Assembly: GCA_027730505.1 (NCBI GenBank)
Contig: JAQCGT010000004.1
Span: 1-52,257, forward strand
DNA from: Actinomycetota bacterium
Lineage (GTDB): Bacteria > Actinomycetota > Acidimicrobiia > Acidimicrobiales > Ilumatobacteraceae
DNA length: 52,257 bases
Direction: 5' to 3'
Part shown: positions 17,125 through 26,160 of the stretch, one piece after another
How the letters are laid out: every line of letters starts with the position of its first letter
Position numbering within the stretch: the stretch's first letter is position 1
Program-made: the position numbers and the translations under genes
The notes under the pieces: generated by a model
Database searches by the model: none
What the model was told of the DNA's origin: nothing
Seen by the model: only the letters and a program-made list of their open reading frames with translations

Positions 17125-18291
17125 TCAGTGGTCGTCGAGCCAAGGGGCGCACAGTCCGTCGAGATCGCGCACCTGAATTCGCTCGCGGTTGTCCCAGGTG
17201 ACCGGATTCGACGGGTCGGGACGAAGGTTGAACACTCGGAACTCCATCTCCGTGGTGTCGACCGACAGAATCCGCCCGATGAGCGGCTCGCCCAAGCCGA
17301 GGATGACCTTGATCGTCTCGAGCGCTTGAATCGAGCCGATGATGCCGGGCAGCACGCCGAGCACGCCAGCCTCGGCACATGATGGCGCCAATTCGGCAGG
17401 CGGCGGCTCGGGGACCATGTCCCGGTAGGTCGGGCCTTGTTTCGGATGGAACACGCTCACCATGCCCTCGAACCGGAAGATCGAACCGTGAACCACCGGA
17501 ATGCCCAGTTTCACGCTTGCATCGTTGAGCACGTAGCGAGATGGAAAATTGTCGGCCCCGTCGACGATCACGTCGTATCCGGCGATGATGTCGAGGATGT
17601 TCTCCGCCGACAGGCGAGTGTCATAGGTGACGACGTTGACGTCTGGGTTCAGCATCGTCAGCGTCTTCTTCGCCGAGTCGACCTTTCGGTCACCGATGCG
17701 GTCGATGTTGTGCAGAATCTGGCGTTGCAGGTTCGACGCATCGACGTCGTCCATGTCGACGATGCCGATCGTTCCCACTCCGGCCGCGGCGAGATAGAGC
17801 GCGGCGGGCGAGCCGAGCCCACCGGCGCCGAGCATGAGCACCTTCGCATCGAGGAGGCGTTGCTGCCCTTCGGTGCCGACCTCGGGCAGCAACAGATGTC
17901 GCTTATAGCGATTCTGCTGTTCTGCAGTGAGCGATGCCGGCTGACGCCACGGACGGCCCTCATCTTTCCAACGGCCGAAGCCGCCGTCCATCGACTCGAC
18001 CGTGACGTACCCGAGTTGCTGGAGCGTCTGCGCAGCGAACGCAGAGCGAACGCCGCCGGCGCAGTAGACGACGATCGGAAGTGACTTGTCGATGATCCGG
18101 TTCTCGATCTGAGCCTCGAGGTGGCCCCTCGGGATGTGGATCGCACCGGGCAAGGCACCCTCGGCGTACTCATCGGGCTCGCGCACATCGAGCACCAGGT
18201 GCCCAGCTTCGATGTGGGTCGCAGCGACCTCGGGGGTCACCTCGGTGATCTCGGCCTTCGCAGCTGTGAGGAGGTCTCGGAACGTCGCCAT
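17125..18291 (-). CDS. rhodanese-ThiF/MoeB fusion (MoeZ-like) with reversed domain order
   Basis: The 388-residue protein starts with a rhodanese domain (about residues 15-110; catalytic Cys in VVYCAGGVRSAF) followed by an E1-like adenylyltransferase (about 125-388; Gly-rich GAGGLGSPAALYLA, VDMDDVDASNLQRQ, adenylation Cys in PSCAEAGVLG). Such proteins activate ubiquitin-like sulfur carriers (ThiS, MoaD, CysO) and add sulfur. Usual MoeZ/MoeBR has rhodanese last; here it is first. The CxxC zinc pairs of MoeB are missing: the YRC position reads YRDMVPEPPP and the C-terminal pair reads DPSNPVTW. The ATG at 18291 is chosen since it begins the rhodanese fold. The sirtuin gene lies 25 nt upstream. 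Confidence 0.88.
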   Translation of the reverse strand: MATFRDLLTAAKAEITEVTPEVAATHIEAGHLVLDVREPDEYAEGALPGAIHIPRGHLEAQIENRIIDKSLPIVVYCAGGVRSAFAAQTLQQLGYVTVESMDGGFGRWKDEGRPWRQPASLTAEQQNRYKRHLLLPEVGTEGQQRLLDAKVLMLGAGGLGSPAALYLAAAGVGTIGIVDMDDVDASNLQRQILHNIDRIGDRKVDSAKKTLTMLNPDVNVVTYDTRLSAENILDIIAGYDVIVDGADNFPSRYVLNDASVKLGIPVVHGSIFRFEGMVSVFHPKQGPTYRDMVPEPPPAELAPSCAEAGVLGVLPGIIGSIQALETIKVILGLGEPLIGRILSVDTTEMEFRVFNLRPDPSNPVTWDNRERIQVRDLDGLCAPWLDDH

Positions 18292-18316
18292 ACTGCGCAA
18301 AAACCTACCGAATTGG

Positions 18317-19093
18317 TCAGGTATTCCCACCGACGGCGAAAAGCTCGGGGAGGATCGCCGAGATCGACCCCCTGAGCACAGCATCCGCCTCGCCGTCCAT
18401 CGCCGTTTCCTGACCGTTGACAATCACCACACGGGCGCCCGATCGACGCGCCGTCGGCACGCATCCCGCCACGGGGAACACACTGAGCGTCGACCCCACA
18501 GCCACCATCAGGTCGCATTCGGAACTTGCGGCGAAGGCCCGGTCGATCACCTCTGGGACGAGCGACTGGCCGAAGCTGATCGTGTCGCTCTTCAGGATTC
18601 CGCCACATGCCAGACACGAGGGATCGACATCACCACCGCGCACACGGTCGAGGGACTCCGCCATCGGCCGCCGCTCTTCGCAGGACCAACAACGCGTCCA
18701 CCAGACCGTGCCGTGTACCTCGATCACAAGGTCCGGGTTGTTGCCGGCACGCTGATGGAGTTCATCGATGTTCTGGGTGATCAGCGCGTGCAATCGTCCT
18801 CGTCGCTCGAGTTGAACGATTGCGTCGTGACCGGCATTCGGGTGTGCCGACCAGGCTGAGTGGTCAAGCCTCGACTGCCACGCCGCTCGCCGGACCTGTG
18901 GGTCACCGAGATAATGCGAGATGTCACTCGCCTTCTCGGCGGCCGGATTCCTCGTCCAAACCCCATTCGGCCCACGAAAGTCCGGGATGCCGGAATCGGT
19001 GGAGATACCAGCGCCGGTCAACACCACCACGCGCTCGGCTTCGGCCACCCACTCGGCCGCCTCGACGAGTGCTGCACTGTGCTCGGCTGCCAC
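18317..19093 (-). CDS. sirtuin-type NAD-dependent protein deacylase
   Basis: The 258-residue protein carries the full sirtuin core: VVVLTGAGISTDSGIPDFRG for NAD, LITQNIDELHQRAG, the catalytic His in VIEVHGTVWW and a four-Cys zinc site (CWSC and CLAC). It should remove acyl groups from lysines. The ORF track begins at 19207, overlapping the divergent gene; I prefer GTG 19093, which has CAAACT 6 nt upstream as do other leaderless starts here and leaves a normal lead-in before the NAD motif. GTG codons at 19126 and 19153 are alternatives. It is followed by the MoeZ-like gene. Confidence 0.9.
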   Translation of the reverse strand: MAAEHSAALVEAAEWVAEAERVVVLTGAGISTDSGIPDFRGPNGVWTRNPAAEKASDISHYLGDPQVRRAAWQSRLDHSAWSAHPNAGHDAIVQLERRGRLHALITQNIDELHQRAGNNPDLVIEVHGTVWWTRCWSCEERRPMAESLDRVRGGDVDPSCLACGGILKSDTISFGQSLVPEVIDRAFAASSECDLMVAVGSTLSVFPVAGCVPTARRSGARVVIVNGQETAMDGEADAVLRGSISAILPELFAVGGNT

Positions 19094-19099
19094 ATCGCG

Positions 19100-19105
19100 A
19101 GTTTG
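19100..19105 (-). promoter_or_regulatory. sirtuin gene -10-like hexamer
   Basis: CAAACT ends 6 nt before the GTG at 19093; the same hexamer and spacing occur before the S51 fusion gene. Confidence 0.35.
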
Positions 19106-19181
19106 GCCCAGACGAATCGGTGGCACTTCACCAAGCGCCAGCGTCGTCCCCACATGGTCATCGACTGACCGAGGAGGAATG

Positions 19182-19694
19182 ATGCACTCGCCTGACACCG
19201 CTGTCACTGCTGTACGACCATGGCCCGAACTCCCGGGACGCGAGGGTCATGGACACGATCCCCGGAGCACGTATGTCGAGCGGTTCTGGATCGGGACTCT
19301 CGGCCCATCTGCCACCTGGATCGTCCGTCGCCTCGCCGATCGATTCGACACCAGTCCCGATGGATTCGAGGTCGACCTCGACGACCTTGCGAGTTCGATC
19401 GGCATGAGCTACGCCAAACGGGACGACTCGCCGTTCGGACGAGCTCTGCACCGCTGCGTGATGTTCGGGCTCGCACGACCATCACGCAATGGCATCGAGG
19501 TCAGGCGTCGCATTCCCGATCTTCCAGAGCGACAACTGGGCCGGTTGCCCGAGCGCCTCCGACAGGCCCATGACGAGTGGACACAACGGACGTGGACTCT
19601 CGACACCGAGCAACTGCGCTCACAACTTCTTGCGGCAGGCGTCGATCACCGAACCGCATCGATTGCCGCCGAGACGGTGGACCTCGCCGGCTGA
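19182..19694 (+). CDS. hypothetical protein, 170 residues
   Basis: A strong AGGAGG site precedes two consecutive ATG codons (19179 and 19182); the second has the better spacing. The protein is soluble, rich in Arg and Asp, and predicted helical. Segments such as LGPSATWIVRRLADRF and VDLDDLASSIGMSYAKRD, then HRCVMFGLARPS, have the rhythm of a winged-helix domain (helix, helix, strand), which would suggest nucleic-acid binding, but this is a weak inference. I recognise no family. It diverges from the sirtuin gene and converges on pepA with a 93-bp gap. Confidence 0.75.
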   Translation: MHSPDTAVTAVRPWPELPGREGHGHDPRSTYVERFWIGTLGPSATWIVRRLADRFDTSPDGFEVDLDDLASSIGMSYAKRDDSPFGRALHRCVMFGLARPSRNGIEVRRRIPDLPERQLGRLPERLRQAHDEWTQRTWTLDTEQLRSQLLAAGVDHRTASIAAETVDLAG

Positions 19695-19787
19695 GAACTC
19701 AGCCGAACGCAATGGGCGGAACCATCTCGCCGGCGTCGGCGATAGCGGGGCAGGTTCGGACCGCGTCGATTTGACCTGCAATCGACG

Positions 19788-21248
19788 TCACCAACCGGTG
19801 ACCGTCTCGATGAGAAGCCGCGTGCCGAAGCCGGTGGCTCCCCTCGAACGCCATGACTCGTCGCCATCGACCTTCATCGGACCTGCGATGTCGAGATGGG
19901 CCCATGGGACGTCACCCGCGAATTCCGACAGGAAGATCGCAGCCGTGATGCACCCGCCATAAGGCCCGCCGATGTTGCGCATGTCGGCGACATTCGAGTC
20001 GAGCAACTTTCGGTACCGGCCGGTCTCGAGCGGCATCTGCCAAATCGGTTCGCCCGTCGAGTCGGCTGCCGACCGAAGCCGGTCGATCACCCCTTGGTCG
20101 CTGCCGAGCACCGCCGCCACGTCGGGGCCGAGGGCCGCCATCGCTGCACCGGTTAGCGTGGCGATGTCGATGATCGCATCGGGTTGCTCCTCGACGGCGA
20201 GCGACAATCCATCGGCGAGGATGAGACGCCCTTCGGCGTCGGTGTTGTGGATCTCGACCGTCTTGCCGTTGCGCATGGTCAGCACGTCACCCAACTTGAG
20301 CGCCGATCCCGATGGCATGTTGTCCGTGCACACGAGATAGCCGGTCACCGCAGTGCGGCAGCGGAGATCGCGAAGCGCGGTCATCGCTGAGAGCACCGCC
20401 GCCGCACCAGACATGTCCATCTTCATCACTACATGGAAAGCGTCGCTCGGCTTGAGGCTGATGCCGCCCGAGTCGTACATGACCCCCTTGCCAACGAGGG
20501 CGACATGGCCACGCGGATTGCGCGGCACATAGGTGAGCTTCAACAAACGGGGTGGCTCGACACTGCCTCGGTTCACACCGAGCAGACCTCCGCAACCCAT
20601 CTCGGAGAGTGCTTCTTCGTCGAAGACCTCGACGCCGAACCCGTGCTCACGGCCTAGCCGCAACGCAATCACCTCGAGGTCACGGGCGTTGAGATGTGCC
20701 GGAGGGGTGTTGGCAAGGTCGCGAGCCAACACCGCAGCACGAGCCAAGACGGTGCCCTGACGGACACCGGCGTCGAGCGACCGAGCCGGGGTCGAGCCGA
20801 AGACCGTGATCGTCGACACAGTCGGCGACGACGACGGCTGAGCGGTGATTCCCGGGTAGCGGTACGACGCCAGTATGAGGCCCTCGGTCACGGCACGGGC
20901 GTCGTTGATCGCCGACGAGCCAGCATCGACGAGATCGCACGCGAGATCGCCATGTCGGCCGGCCGCACGGATGAACGCTGCCGCTGCATCTCGCAGATCA
21001 CCCGAACTCGGAGACTCGCCCACACCGACAGCCACAAGCGTTGCCCCGTCACGGCGCGGAACCACGAGCGTCTGGCCGATCTTGCCCGAGAATCCGTGCT
21101 GCTCAAGGGCCCGACGATTCATGCCGAGCTGTCGGGGCACCGAACCTGAACTCCCGACACCGAGGCCGATGAGCGTGGCCGATCGGGGAGCCGAACGGGC
21201 GGTGGTCACCGTGGGAATGTCGCGGAGCGGAATGTCTGCGGTCGTCAT
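19788..21248 (-). CDS. pepA: M17 leucyl aminopeptidase
   Basis: This 486-residue protein is a two-metal cytosolic aminopeptidase that forms hexamers and releases N-terminal residues in peptide turnover. Metal and catalytic motifs are intact: VGKGVMYDSGGISLKP with Lys and Asp, the KMDMSGAAAVL segment and NTDAEGRLILADGL. The N-terminal domain (about residues 1-160) is variable, as usual. The ATG at 21248 is chosen over the track start at 21371, which would add an unrelated 41-residue extension. It has no operon partner and is divergent from the YceI-like gene. Confidence 0.95.
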   Translation of the reverse strand: MTTADIPLRDIPTVTTARSAPRSATLIGLGVGSSGSVPRQLGMNRRALEQHGFSGKIGQTLVVPRRDGATLVAVGVGESPSSGDLRDAAAAFIRAAGRHGDLACDLVDAGSSAINDARAVTEGLILASYRYPGITAQPSSSPTVSTITVFGSTPARSLDAGVRQGTVLARAAVLARDLANTPPAHLNARDLEVIALRLGREHGFGVEVFDEEALSEMGCGGLLGVNRGSVEPPRLLKLTYVPRNPRGHVALVGKGVMYDSGGISLKPSDAFHVVMKMDMSGAAAVLSAMTALRDLRCRTAVTGYLVCTDNMPSGSALKLGDVLTMRNGKTVEIHNTDAEGRLILADGLSLAVEEQPDAIIDIATLTGAAMAALGPDVAAVLGSDQGVIDRLRSAADSTGEPIWQMPLETGRYRKLLDSNVADMRNIGGPYGGCITAAIFLSEFAGDVPWAHLDIAGPMKVDGDESWRSRGATGFGTRLLIETVTGW

Positions 21249-21330
21249 GGGCACATTGTGGCGTGTCGCTGCCGTGCCAGCGACACCGGCTCGATACGAC
21301 GCCGAGATCAGGTCATGGGAAACTCCTGCC

Positions 21331-22110
21331 ATGGCTCTCCCCCGACGGCTTCTCATCCGTGTCGCCATCATCGTTCTCGTTGGCGTGGCTCTGCTCTACG
21401 GCGGTGTTCTGCTCTACACCCAGGTGCTCAACGACGCCCCCGACGCGCTCGACACAACGGACCTCGATGCTGCGCTCGCGACCACCGATCAGACCACGAC
21501 GTCGACGTCAACCAAACCCGCCCAGCCCTCGACCAACTCGACAACGACCTCAGTAACGGTTGCGCCAGCACCCGACGAGCCGGACACTCAGCCCGGGCGG
21601 TGGATCGTCGACGCAGGGTCTCAAGTCGGATACCGGGTGGCCGAAGTTCTCTTCGGCGTGGAGACCGAAGGCGTCGGGCGCACCGATCAGGTGAACGGCG
21701 GAATCACGCTTGTGGACGGCACCGTCGCCGAGGTCGACTTCACCGTCGACGTTGCGTCGATCGTCAGCGATGACGGACGCCGAGACAATCAGTTTCGGGG
21801 CCGGATCATGGACGCGACGAACTTCCCAACGGCCACCTTTGTCGCGACTGAACCCTTCGACATCGGGACCGATGCCGTCGAGGGTGCCGACGTGACGATC
21901 GACGTCACCGGGGACCTCACCTTGCGAGGCCAGACACGACAGGTCGTCGCCTCCGTGACCGCACGGGTCGAGTCGGGGCGCATCGGCATCCTTGGATCGA
22001 TACCCGTCGTGTTCACCGACTTCGACATCGTGGACCCGTCACTGCCGGGGATCTCAGTCGAACCCGACGGCTTGGTCGAGTTCATTCTGGTGCTCTCACC
22101 CGCCAGTTGA
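21331..22110 (+). CDS. membrane-anchored YceI-like protein
   Basis: The 259-residue protein begins with a basic tip and one membrane segment (LLIRVAIIVLVGVALLYGG), followed by a Thr/Ser/Pro-rich linker of about 60 residues and a YceI-like lipocalin domain from about residue 90. The domain shows WIVDAGSQVGYRV, the charged RRDNQFRGRIMDA loop, NFPTATF and DLTLRGQTRQV, all typical of YceI proteins that bind long isoprenoids or amphiphiles. It should face the outside of the membrane. Its 3' end overlaps the convergent ABC exporter gene by 15 nt. Confidence 0.88.
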   Translation: MALPRRLLIRVAIIVLVGVALLYGGVLLYTQVLNDAPDALDTTDLDAALATTDQTTTSTSTKPAQPSTNSTTTSVTVAPAPDEPDTQPGRWIVDAGSQVGYRVAEVLFGVETEGVGRTDQVNGGITLVDGTVAEVDFTVDVASIVSDDGRRDNQFRGRIMDATNFPTATFVATEPFDIGTDAVEGADVTIDVTGDLTLRGQTRQVVASVTARVESGRIGILGSIPVVFTDFDIVDPSLPGISVEPDGLVEFILVLSPAS

Positions 22111-23907
22111 GAACGGATGCGCTACTGGTCGGCTCGCCTCCCAAGCCGCGGACAATGCGGCGTACCGGCCACCGGGAATCGCCACCAGTTCGGCGTGGGT
22201 TCCGACCTCGACGAGTCGACCACCATCACACACCACGACCCGATCAGCTCGCCGAACTGTGGACAGACGGTGAGCCACAACCACCACCGTCCGACCTTCC
22301 ATCAGTCGCTCGAGCGCCATCTCGACCTCTGCCTCGGTTCCGGGATCGAGGTTGGACGTCGCTTCGTCGAGCACCAACACCGTCGGGTCGACAAGAGCAG
22401 CCCTCGCGAGCGAGACCAGCTGACGCTCACCCGCTGACAGCCTCGACCCGCGCTCCCTGACCTCGGTATCGAGACCATCGGGCAGGTCGGAGAAGTGGCG
22501 ACGGACACCGATGCGGTCGAGTGCAGCAGCCAACTCCTCGTCACTGGCTTCAGGACGGGCGAGACGCAAGTTGTCGGCGATCGTCCCATTGAAGAGGAAC
22601 CCCTCCTGGGGTACCACCACAACGCGCCGACGCAATGATGCGAGCCTTGCGTCTCGCAGGTCTGTTCCCCCGATGGCGATCGAACCAGCGTCAGGGTCGT
22701 ACAGACGGGCGATGAGCTTGGCCAGAGTCGATTTACCAGCACCGGTCGGGCCGACGAGTGCAATGCGTTCACCACTGGCGATCCGCAGGGAGGCATCACT
22801 GAGTGCGGCCGACTCAGTTCCGGGATAGGCGAAGTTGACCGAGTCGACAACGACCTCGCCCGAACGACCGAGGTCGACCGACCCGTGGTGCTCATCCACC
22901 TCAGGCTCGGTGTCCAGGATGTCGAACATCTTTCGCAACGATGCTGTCGCTGACTGCAGCGTGTTGTAGAGCTGCGACAACTGCTGAACCGGTTCGAACA
23001 GGCTTGCCAACAACAGCACCACCGCCACCACGGTGCCGACACTGACCGATTGCCGATCGACGAGGTAACCACCCGCCAGCACGGCGAGGGCGGTGGCGAG
23101 AACCCCGGCGAGCTCAACCACGCCGAAATACCACGTCGACACTCGAACCGTTCGCAGATGGGCATCAAATAGCCCCCTGTTCGACACCTTGAAGCGTCGC
23201 CGCTGCTCATCAGTCCGAGCCGAGGCCTGGATCACACGCACACCGGCAAGATGCTCCTGGATCGTCGAGAGGTTCTGTCCGACGCGCTCGCGAACCTCGA
23301 GATACGCGTCGTTCGACGACCGCTGAAATCGGATCGACGCAAGCACCACGATCGGGAGCACGGCCAACGCCACCAGGGTCAGTTGCCACGAGAGCACCAT
23401 CAACACGACGAGGGCGACTGAGATGAGGATTCCAGCGGAGACAAACTGCAGCAGACCCCACTGGACGAGTTCGGACATCGACTCGATGTCGGCGGTCATA
23501 CGCGAGACCAACACGCCCGTCTTGTTGCGGTCGAAAAATCCGAGCGACTGGCGTTGGATGTGAGCAAAAAGCCGGAGTCGCAACTCCCGCAGGAATCCCT
23601 CTCCGGCCCGGTTGACGTAGATGTATTGCCGCCGAGAACCGACGAAGCCAACGGCGGCAACACCGCCGTACCCAACGACGGCGAGCATCAGCGCCGAGCG
23701 GTCGCCAACCCTGATTCCCGAGTCGATTCCGTGACGGACGAACAGTGGGCCGAGCAACGCCGTGGCTGTTGCCATGGCGACGAACCCAACGGCAGCAGCG
23801 GCCGCGCGGCGCTGTCCCCGGGCCATGCCCGCCGCTCGACGCAACACTTGTGCGGCCTCGGATCGGTCGAGACGATCGTCAGGGTCGACACCGGCCCCAC
23901 CCCACAT
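22096..23907 (-). CDS. ABC exporter half-transporter with degenerate signature (subunit 2)
   Basis: The 603-residue protein has a type IV exporter membrane domain (six helices, about residues 40-330) and a nucleotide-binding domain with Walker A GPTGAGKST, Q-loop VVVPQEG, Walker B VLVLDEATSNLD with the catalytic Glu, and H-loop VVAHRLST. Its signature reads LSAGERQ rather than LSGGQ. Paired with the upstream subunit, this gives one consensus and one degenerate ATP site, as in BmrCD- or TM287/288-type heterodimers. Its ATG overlaps the stop of subunit 1 (ATGA). Substrate unknown; lipid or drug export is typical. Confidence 0.93.
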   Translation of the reverse strand: MWGGAGVDPDDRLDRSEAAQVLRRAAGMARGQRRAAAAAVGFVAMATATALLGPLFVRHGIDSGIRVGDRSALMLAVVGYGGVAAVGFVGSRRQYIYVNRAGEGFLRELRLRLFAHIQRQSLGFFDRNKTGVLVSRMTADIESMSELVQWGLLQFVSAGILISVALVVLMVLSWQLTLVALAVLPIVVLASIRFQRSSNDAYLEVRERVGQNLSTIQEHLAGVRVIQASARTDEQRRRFKVSNRGLFDAHLRTVRVSTWYFGVVELAGVLATALAVLAGGYLVDRQSVSVGTVVAVVLLLASLFEPVQQLSQLYNTLQSATASLRKMFDILDTEPEVDEHHGSVDLGRSGEVVVDSVNFAYPGTESAALSDASLRIASGERIALVGPTGAGKSTLAKLIARLYDPDAGSIAIGGTDLRDARLASLRRRVVVVPQEGFLFNGTIADNLRLARPEASDEELAAALDRIGVRRHFSDLPDGLDTEVRERGSRLSAGERQLVSLARAALVDPTVLVLDEATSNLDPGTEAEVEMALERLMEGRTVVVVAHRLSTVRRADRVVVCDGGRLVEVGTHAELVAIPGGRYAALSAAWEASRPVAHPFSTGG

Positions 23908-25691
23908 CAGTGATCCCCCCCGACGGTTGCAGACACGCCCGCGGCGAGCACTTGGCGATACCGCTCATTTCGAGCCAGAAGTTCCTCATGAGTACCGAGG
24001 TCAGCGATACGGCCCTCGTCAAGAAGCGCGACTCGGTCAGCCATGGCGATGGTGCCCGGACGGTGCGCTATGACGATGGTCGTACGCCCTTCCATCACTG
24101 TGGACATCGCAGAACGAATCTCGTGCTCCTTCGACGGATCGACGGCGCTCGTGGCGTCGTCGAGGATGAGGACGCGTGGATCGGCAAGCACCGCTCGGGC
24201 GATGGCGATCCGCTGGCGCTGGCCACCCGACAGCGAGTAACCGCGCTCACCGAGCACCGTGTCGTAGCCATCGGGCAACGACTCGATGAAGTCACCGGCG
24301 CCGGCGAGAGCAGCTGCTTGAGCCACTGCGTTGCGGTCCGCCACCGGATCGATCCGGGGTGACGCAAACGCGATGTTTGCGGCAACGGTGTCGTTGAACA
24401 GCAGGGTCTCCTCGAACACGATGCCGACAGCGCGTCGGACGTCATCGACGCGCAGCTGGCGCAGCTCGATGCCATCGAGCATCACCGACCCGGCGTCGGG
24501 GTCGTAGAACCGCAGCAGAAGCCGCGCGATGGTCGACTTACCCGACCCGGTCGATCCGACGAGAGCGAGCGACTCTCCCGGTGCGATCTCGAGATCAACC
24601 CCAGCGAGCACGGTACTGCCTTCGTCGTAACCGAAGCGCACATCGCGAAGCGTCACGCGGCCGAGAGGCCCTGCATTCGCAAGAGCCACTGGATCATGTG
24701 GGTCGACAATGGCCGGGTTCACCGACAGCACTTCGTGTACCCGTTCGAGGGCAGCAGCGGCCCGCTGGCCGAACGCGACCGTCATCCCGATCGAACGCAG
24801 AGGCCACACCAGCAGCGTCACAAAGAAATTGAATGCAACGAGTTCACCGACGGTCATCGCACCGTCGAGTACTCGGAGGCCCCCGACCCCCAGCACGCCC
24901 ACCAACCCGAGTGACGGCAGCAGTTCCATCAACGGCAGAAAGCGAGCACGGACACGGGCCGCTCGAAGCGAGACGCGCTGAATGTCGTCAGCCTCGGTGC
25001 TGAGTGCCTCCATCCTCACGCGCTCGGCACCGAACCCTTTCACCACTCTCACGCCGGCGATCGACTCCTCGACGACCGCTGACAGTTGAGCCTGCTCTGA
25101 CTGAACAGCGAGCACTGCCGGGTGAATCGCATTCGAGAATCGTTTCGCCGTCACGTTCACGAACGGCAGGGGTACAAGTGCCACCAACGCAAGCCAGGGA
25201 TCGAGCACGACGAGCGTGATCCCCACCCCGAAGATCAACGCGACGTGGGACAGCGTGAGCGGGATCATCACCACGAACATCTGGATCTGATTGAGGTCTG
25301 CTGACATACGACTCATCAACTGACCCGTCTGCGCCCGATCGTGATAGCCCGGATGCAGACCGAGGACGTGATCGTGGATGCGCTCCCGCAGGAGGGTCTC
25401 CACCATCCGCGACTCGCGGAACGCAATGTGACGGCGAGCAGCGGTGAACGAACCCGTGACCACTCCAGCGGCGGCGATTGCTCCCGCCCACGCAAACACC
25501 GAGGAATCGCCTTCAATCGATCGGTCGATCGCCGCCTGTGTGAGCAGTGGAACTGCGATCTTTCCCAGCGTCCACGCCAGACCGAGGGCGACGCCGATCG
25601 AGAGACCCGTTCGTCGGTCGCGCAAGAGGGTGAGCAGGTGCGACCAATCGGTGTCGCGCAACGACCGGATGGAGCCAGTCGGCTCAGCCAT
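23907..25691 (-). CDS. ABC exporter half-transporter with degenerate Walker B (subunit 1)
   Basis: The 594-residue protein has a six-helix membrane domain (about residues 35-320) and an ATPase domain with Walker A GSTGSGKST, canonical signature LSGGQRQR, and Walker B VLILDDATSAVD where Asp replaces the catalytic Glu. The H-loop is VIAHRPGT. It complements subunit 2, so the heterodimer should hydrolyse ATP mainly at the site made of subunit 2 Walker motifs and this signature. I use the ATG at 25691, because the track start at 25880 lies in the arsC-like gene; the two genes overlap by 8 nt and belong to one operon. Confidence 0.93.
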   Translation of the reverse strand: MAEPTGSIRSLRDTDWSHLLTLLRDRRTGLSIGVALGLAWTLGKIAVPLLTQAAIDRSIEGDSSVFAWAGAIAAAGVVTGSFTAARRHIAFRESRMVETLLRERIHDHVLGLHPGYHDRAQTGQLMSRMSADLNQIQMFVVMIPLTLSHVALIFGVGITLVVLDPWLALVALVPLPFVNVTAKRFSNAIHPAVLAVQSEQAQLSAVVEESIAGVRVVKGFGAERVRMEALSTEADDIQRVSLRAARVRARFLPLMELLPSLGLVGVLGVGGLRVLDGAMTVGELVAFNFFVTLLVWPLRSIGMTVAFGQRAAAALERVHEVLSVNPAIVDPHDPVALANAGPLGRVTLRDVRFGYDEGSTVLAGVDLEIAPGESLALVGSTGSGKSTIARLLLRFYDPDAGSVMLDGIELRQLRVDDVRRAVGIVFEETLLFNDTVAANIAFASPRIDPVADRNAVAQAAALAGAGDFIESLPDGYDTVLGERGYSLSGGQRQRIAIARAVLADPRVLILDDATSAVDPSKEHEIRSAMSTVMEGRTTIVIAHRPGTIAMADRVALLDEGRIADLGTHEELLARNERYRQVLAAGVSATVGGDH

Positions 25692-26046
25692 CGAGAAGTT
25701 CCTGGATGCGTCCAGGAGGCCGGCAGATGATCGTGGTGGTCCCGTCGGTGACGATTGGACGCTGCAACATCGAAGGGTGCTCGGCCAACAGCGTGGCGAC
25801 GGTAGCCGTGTCCTCGAGATCGATGGCGGAGGTGTCGACCTCGGGATCAGGACGCACGAACGACGAGGGAGCGTCAGCACAGGTCCTGATCAATTCTCGG
25901 ATCGCCTCAGCCGAAGGTGGATCGACAAGGTACTCAACAACGGTGAGGCTCTCGTCGATCGAGTAGCCGTAATCGGCCAGGATTCCGAGCGCCTCACGCG
26001 ACTTGGAGCATTGCGGATTGTGGAGGACTGTGAGTTGCCGCGGCAC
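25684..26046 (-). CDS. ArsC/YfgD-like reductase (thioredoxin fold)
   Basis: The 120-residue protein matches glutaredoxin-dependent arsenate reductases of the ArsC family: catalytic Cys in HNPQCSKSR near residue 10, and the arginines of LQRPIVTDG and IICRPPGR that bind the anion. Either arsenate reduction or a Spx/YfgD-like redox role is possible; no ars operon genes (arsB, arsR) are nearby. The GTG at 26046 has TACCGT 6 nt upstream (leaderless), and the track ORF upstream of it is spurious. It leads the operon with the two ABC exporter genes, which suggests a shared stress response. Confidence 0.88.
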   Translation of the reverse strand: MPRQLTVLHNPQCSKSREALGILADYGYSIDESLTVVEYLVDPPSAEAIRELIRTCADAPSSFVRPDPEVDTSAIDLEDTATVATLLAEHPSMLQRPIVTDGTTTIICRPPGRIQELLDG

Positions 26047-26052
26047 GGTCGC

Positions 26053-26058
26053 ACGGTA
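26053..26058 (-). promoter_or_regulatory. arsC-like gene -10 element, leaderless type
   Basis: TACCGT ends 6 nt before the GTG at 26046 and would drive the arsC-ABC-ABC operon. Confidence 0.5.
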
Positions 26059-26160
26059 CCGGAGGTCGTCTCGTTCGACGTGTCCGGACCGGCTGCCACA
26101 CCCTGATGCGAGGATCACCCCATCGCCCCACGGGCCCACCCAACTCACTCGGGAGGCCCC

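Noticed and set aside
22980-23000. GAACCGGTTC palindrome as a LexA box
   Set aside because: The arms are too close (no 4-bp spacer) and the site lies in the ABC exporter coding sequence.
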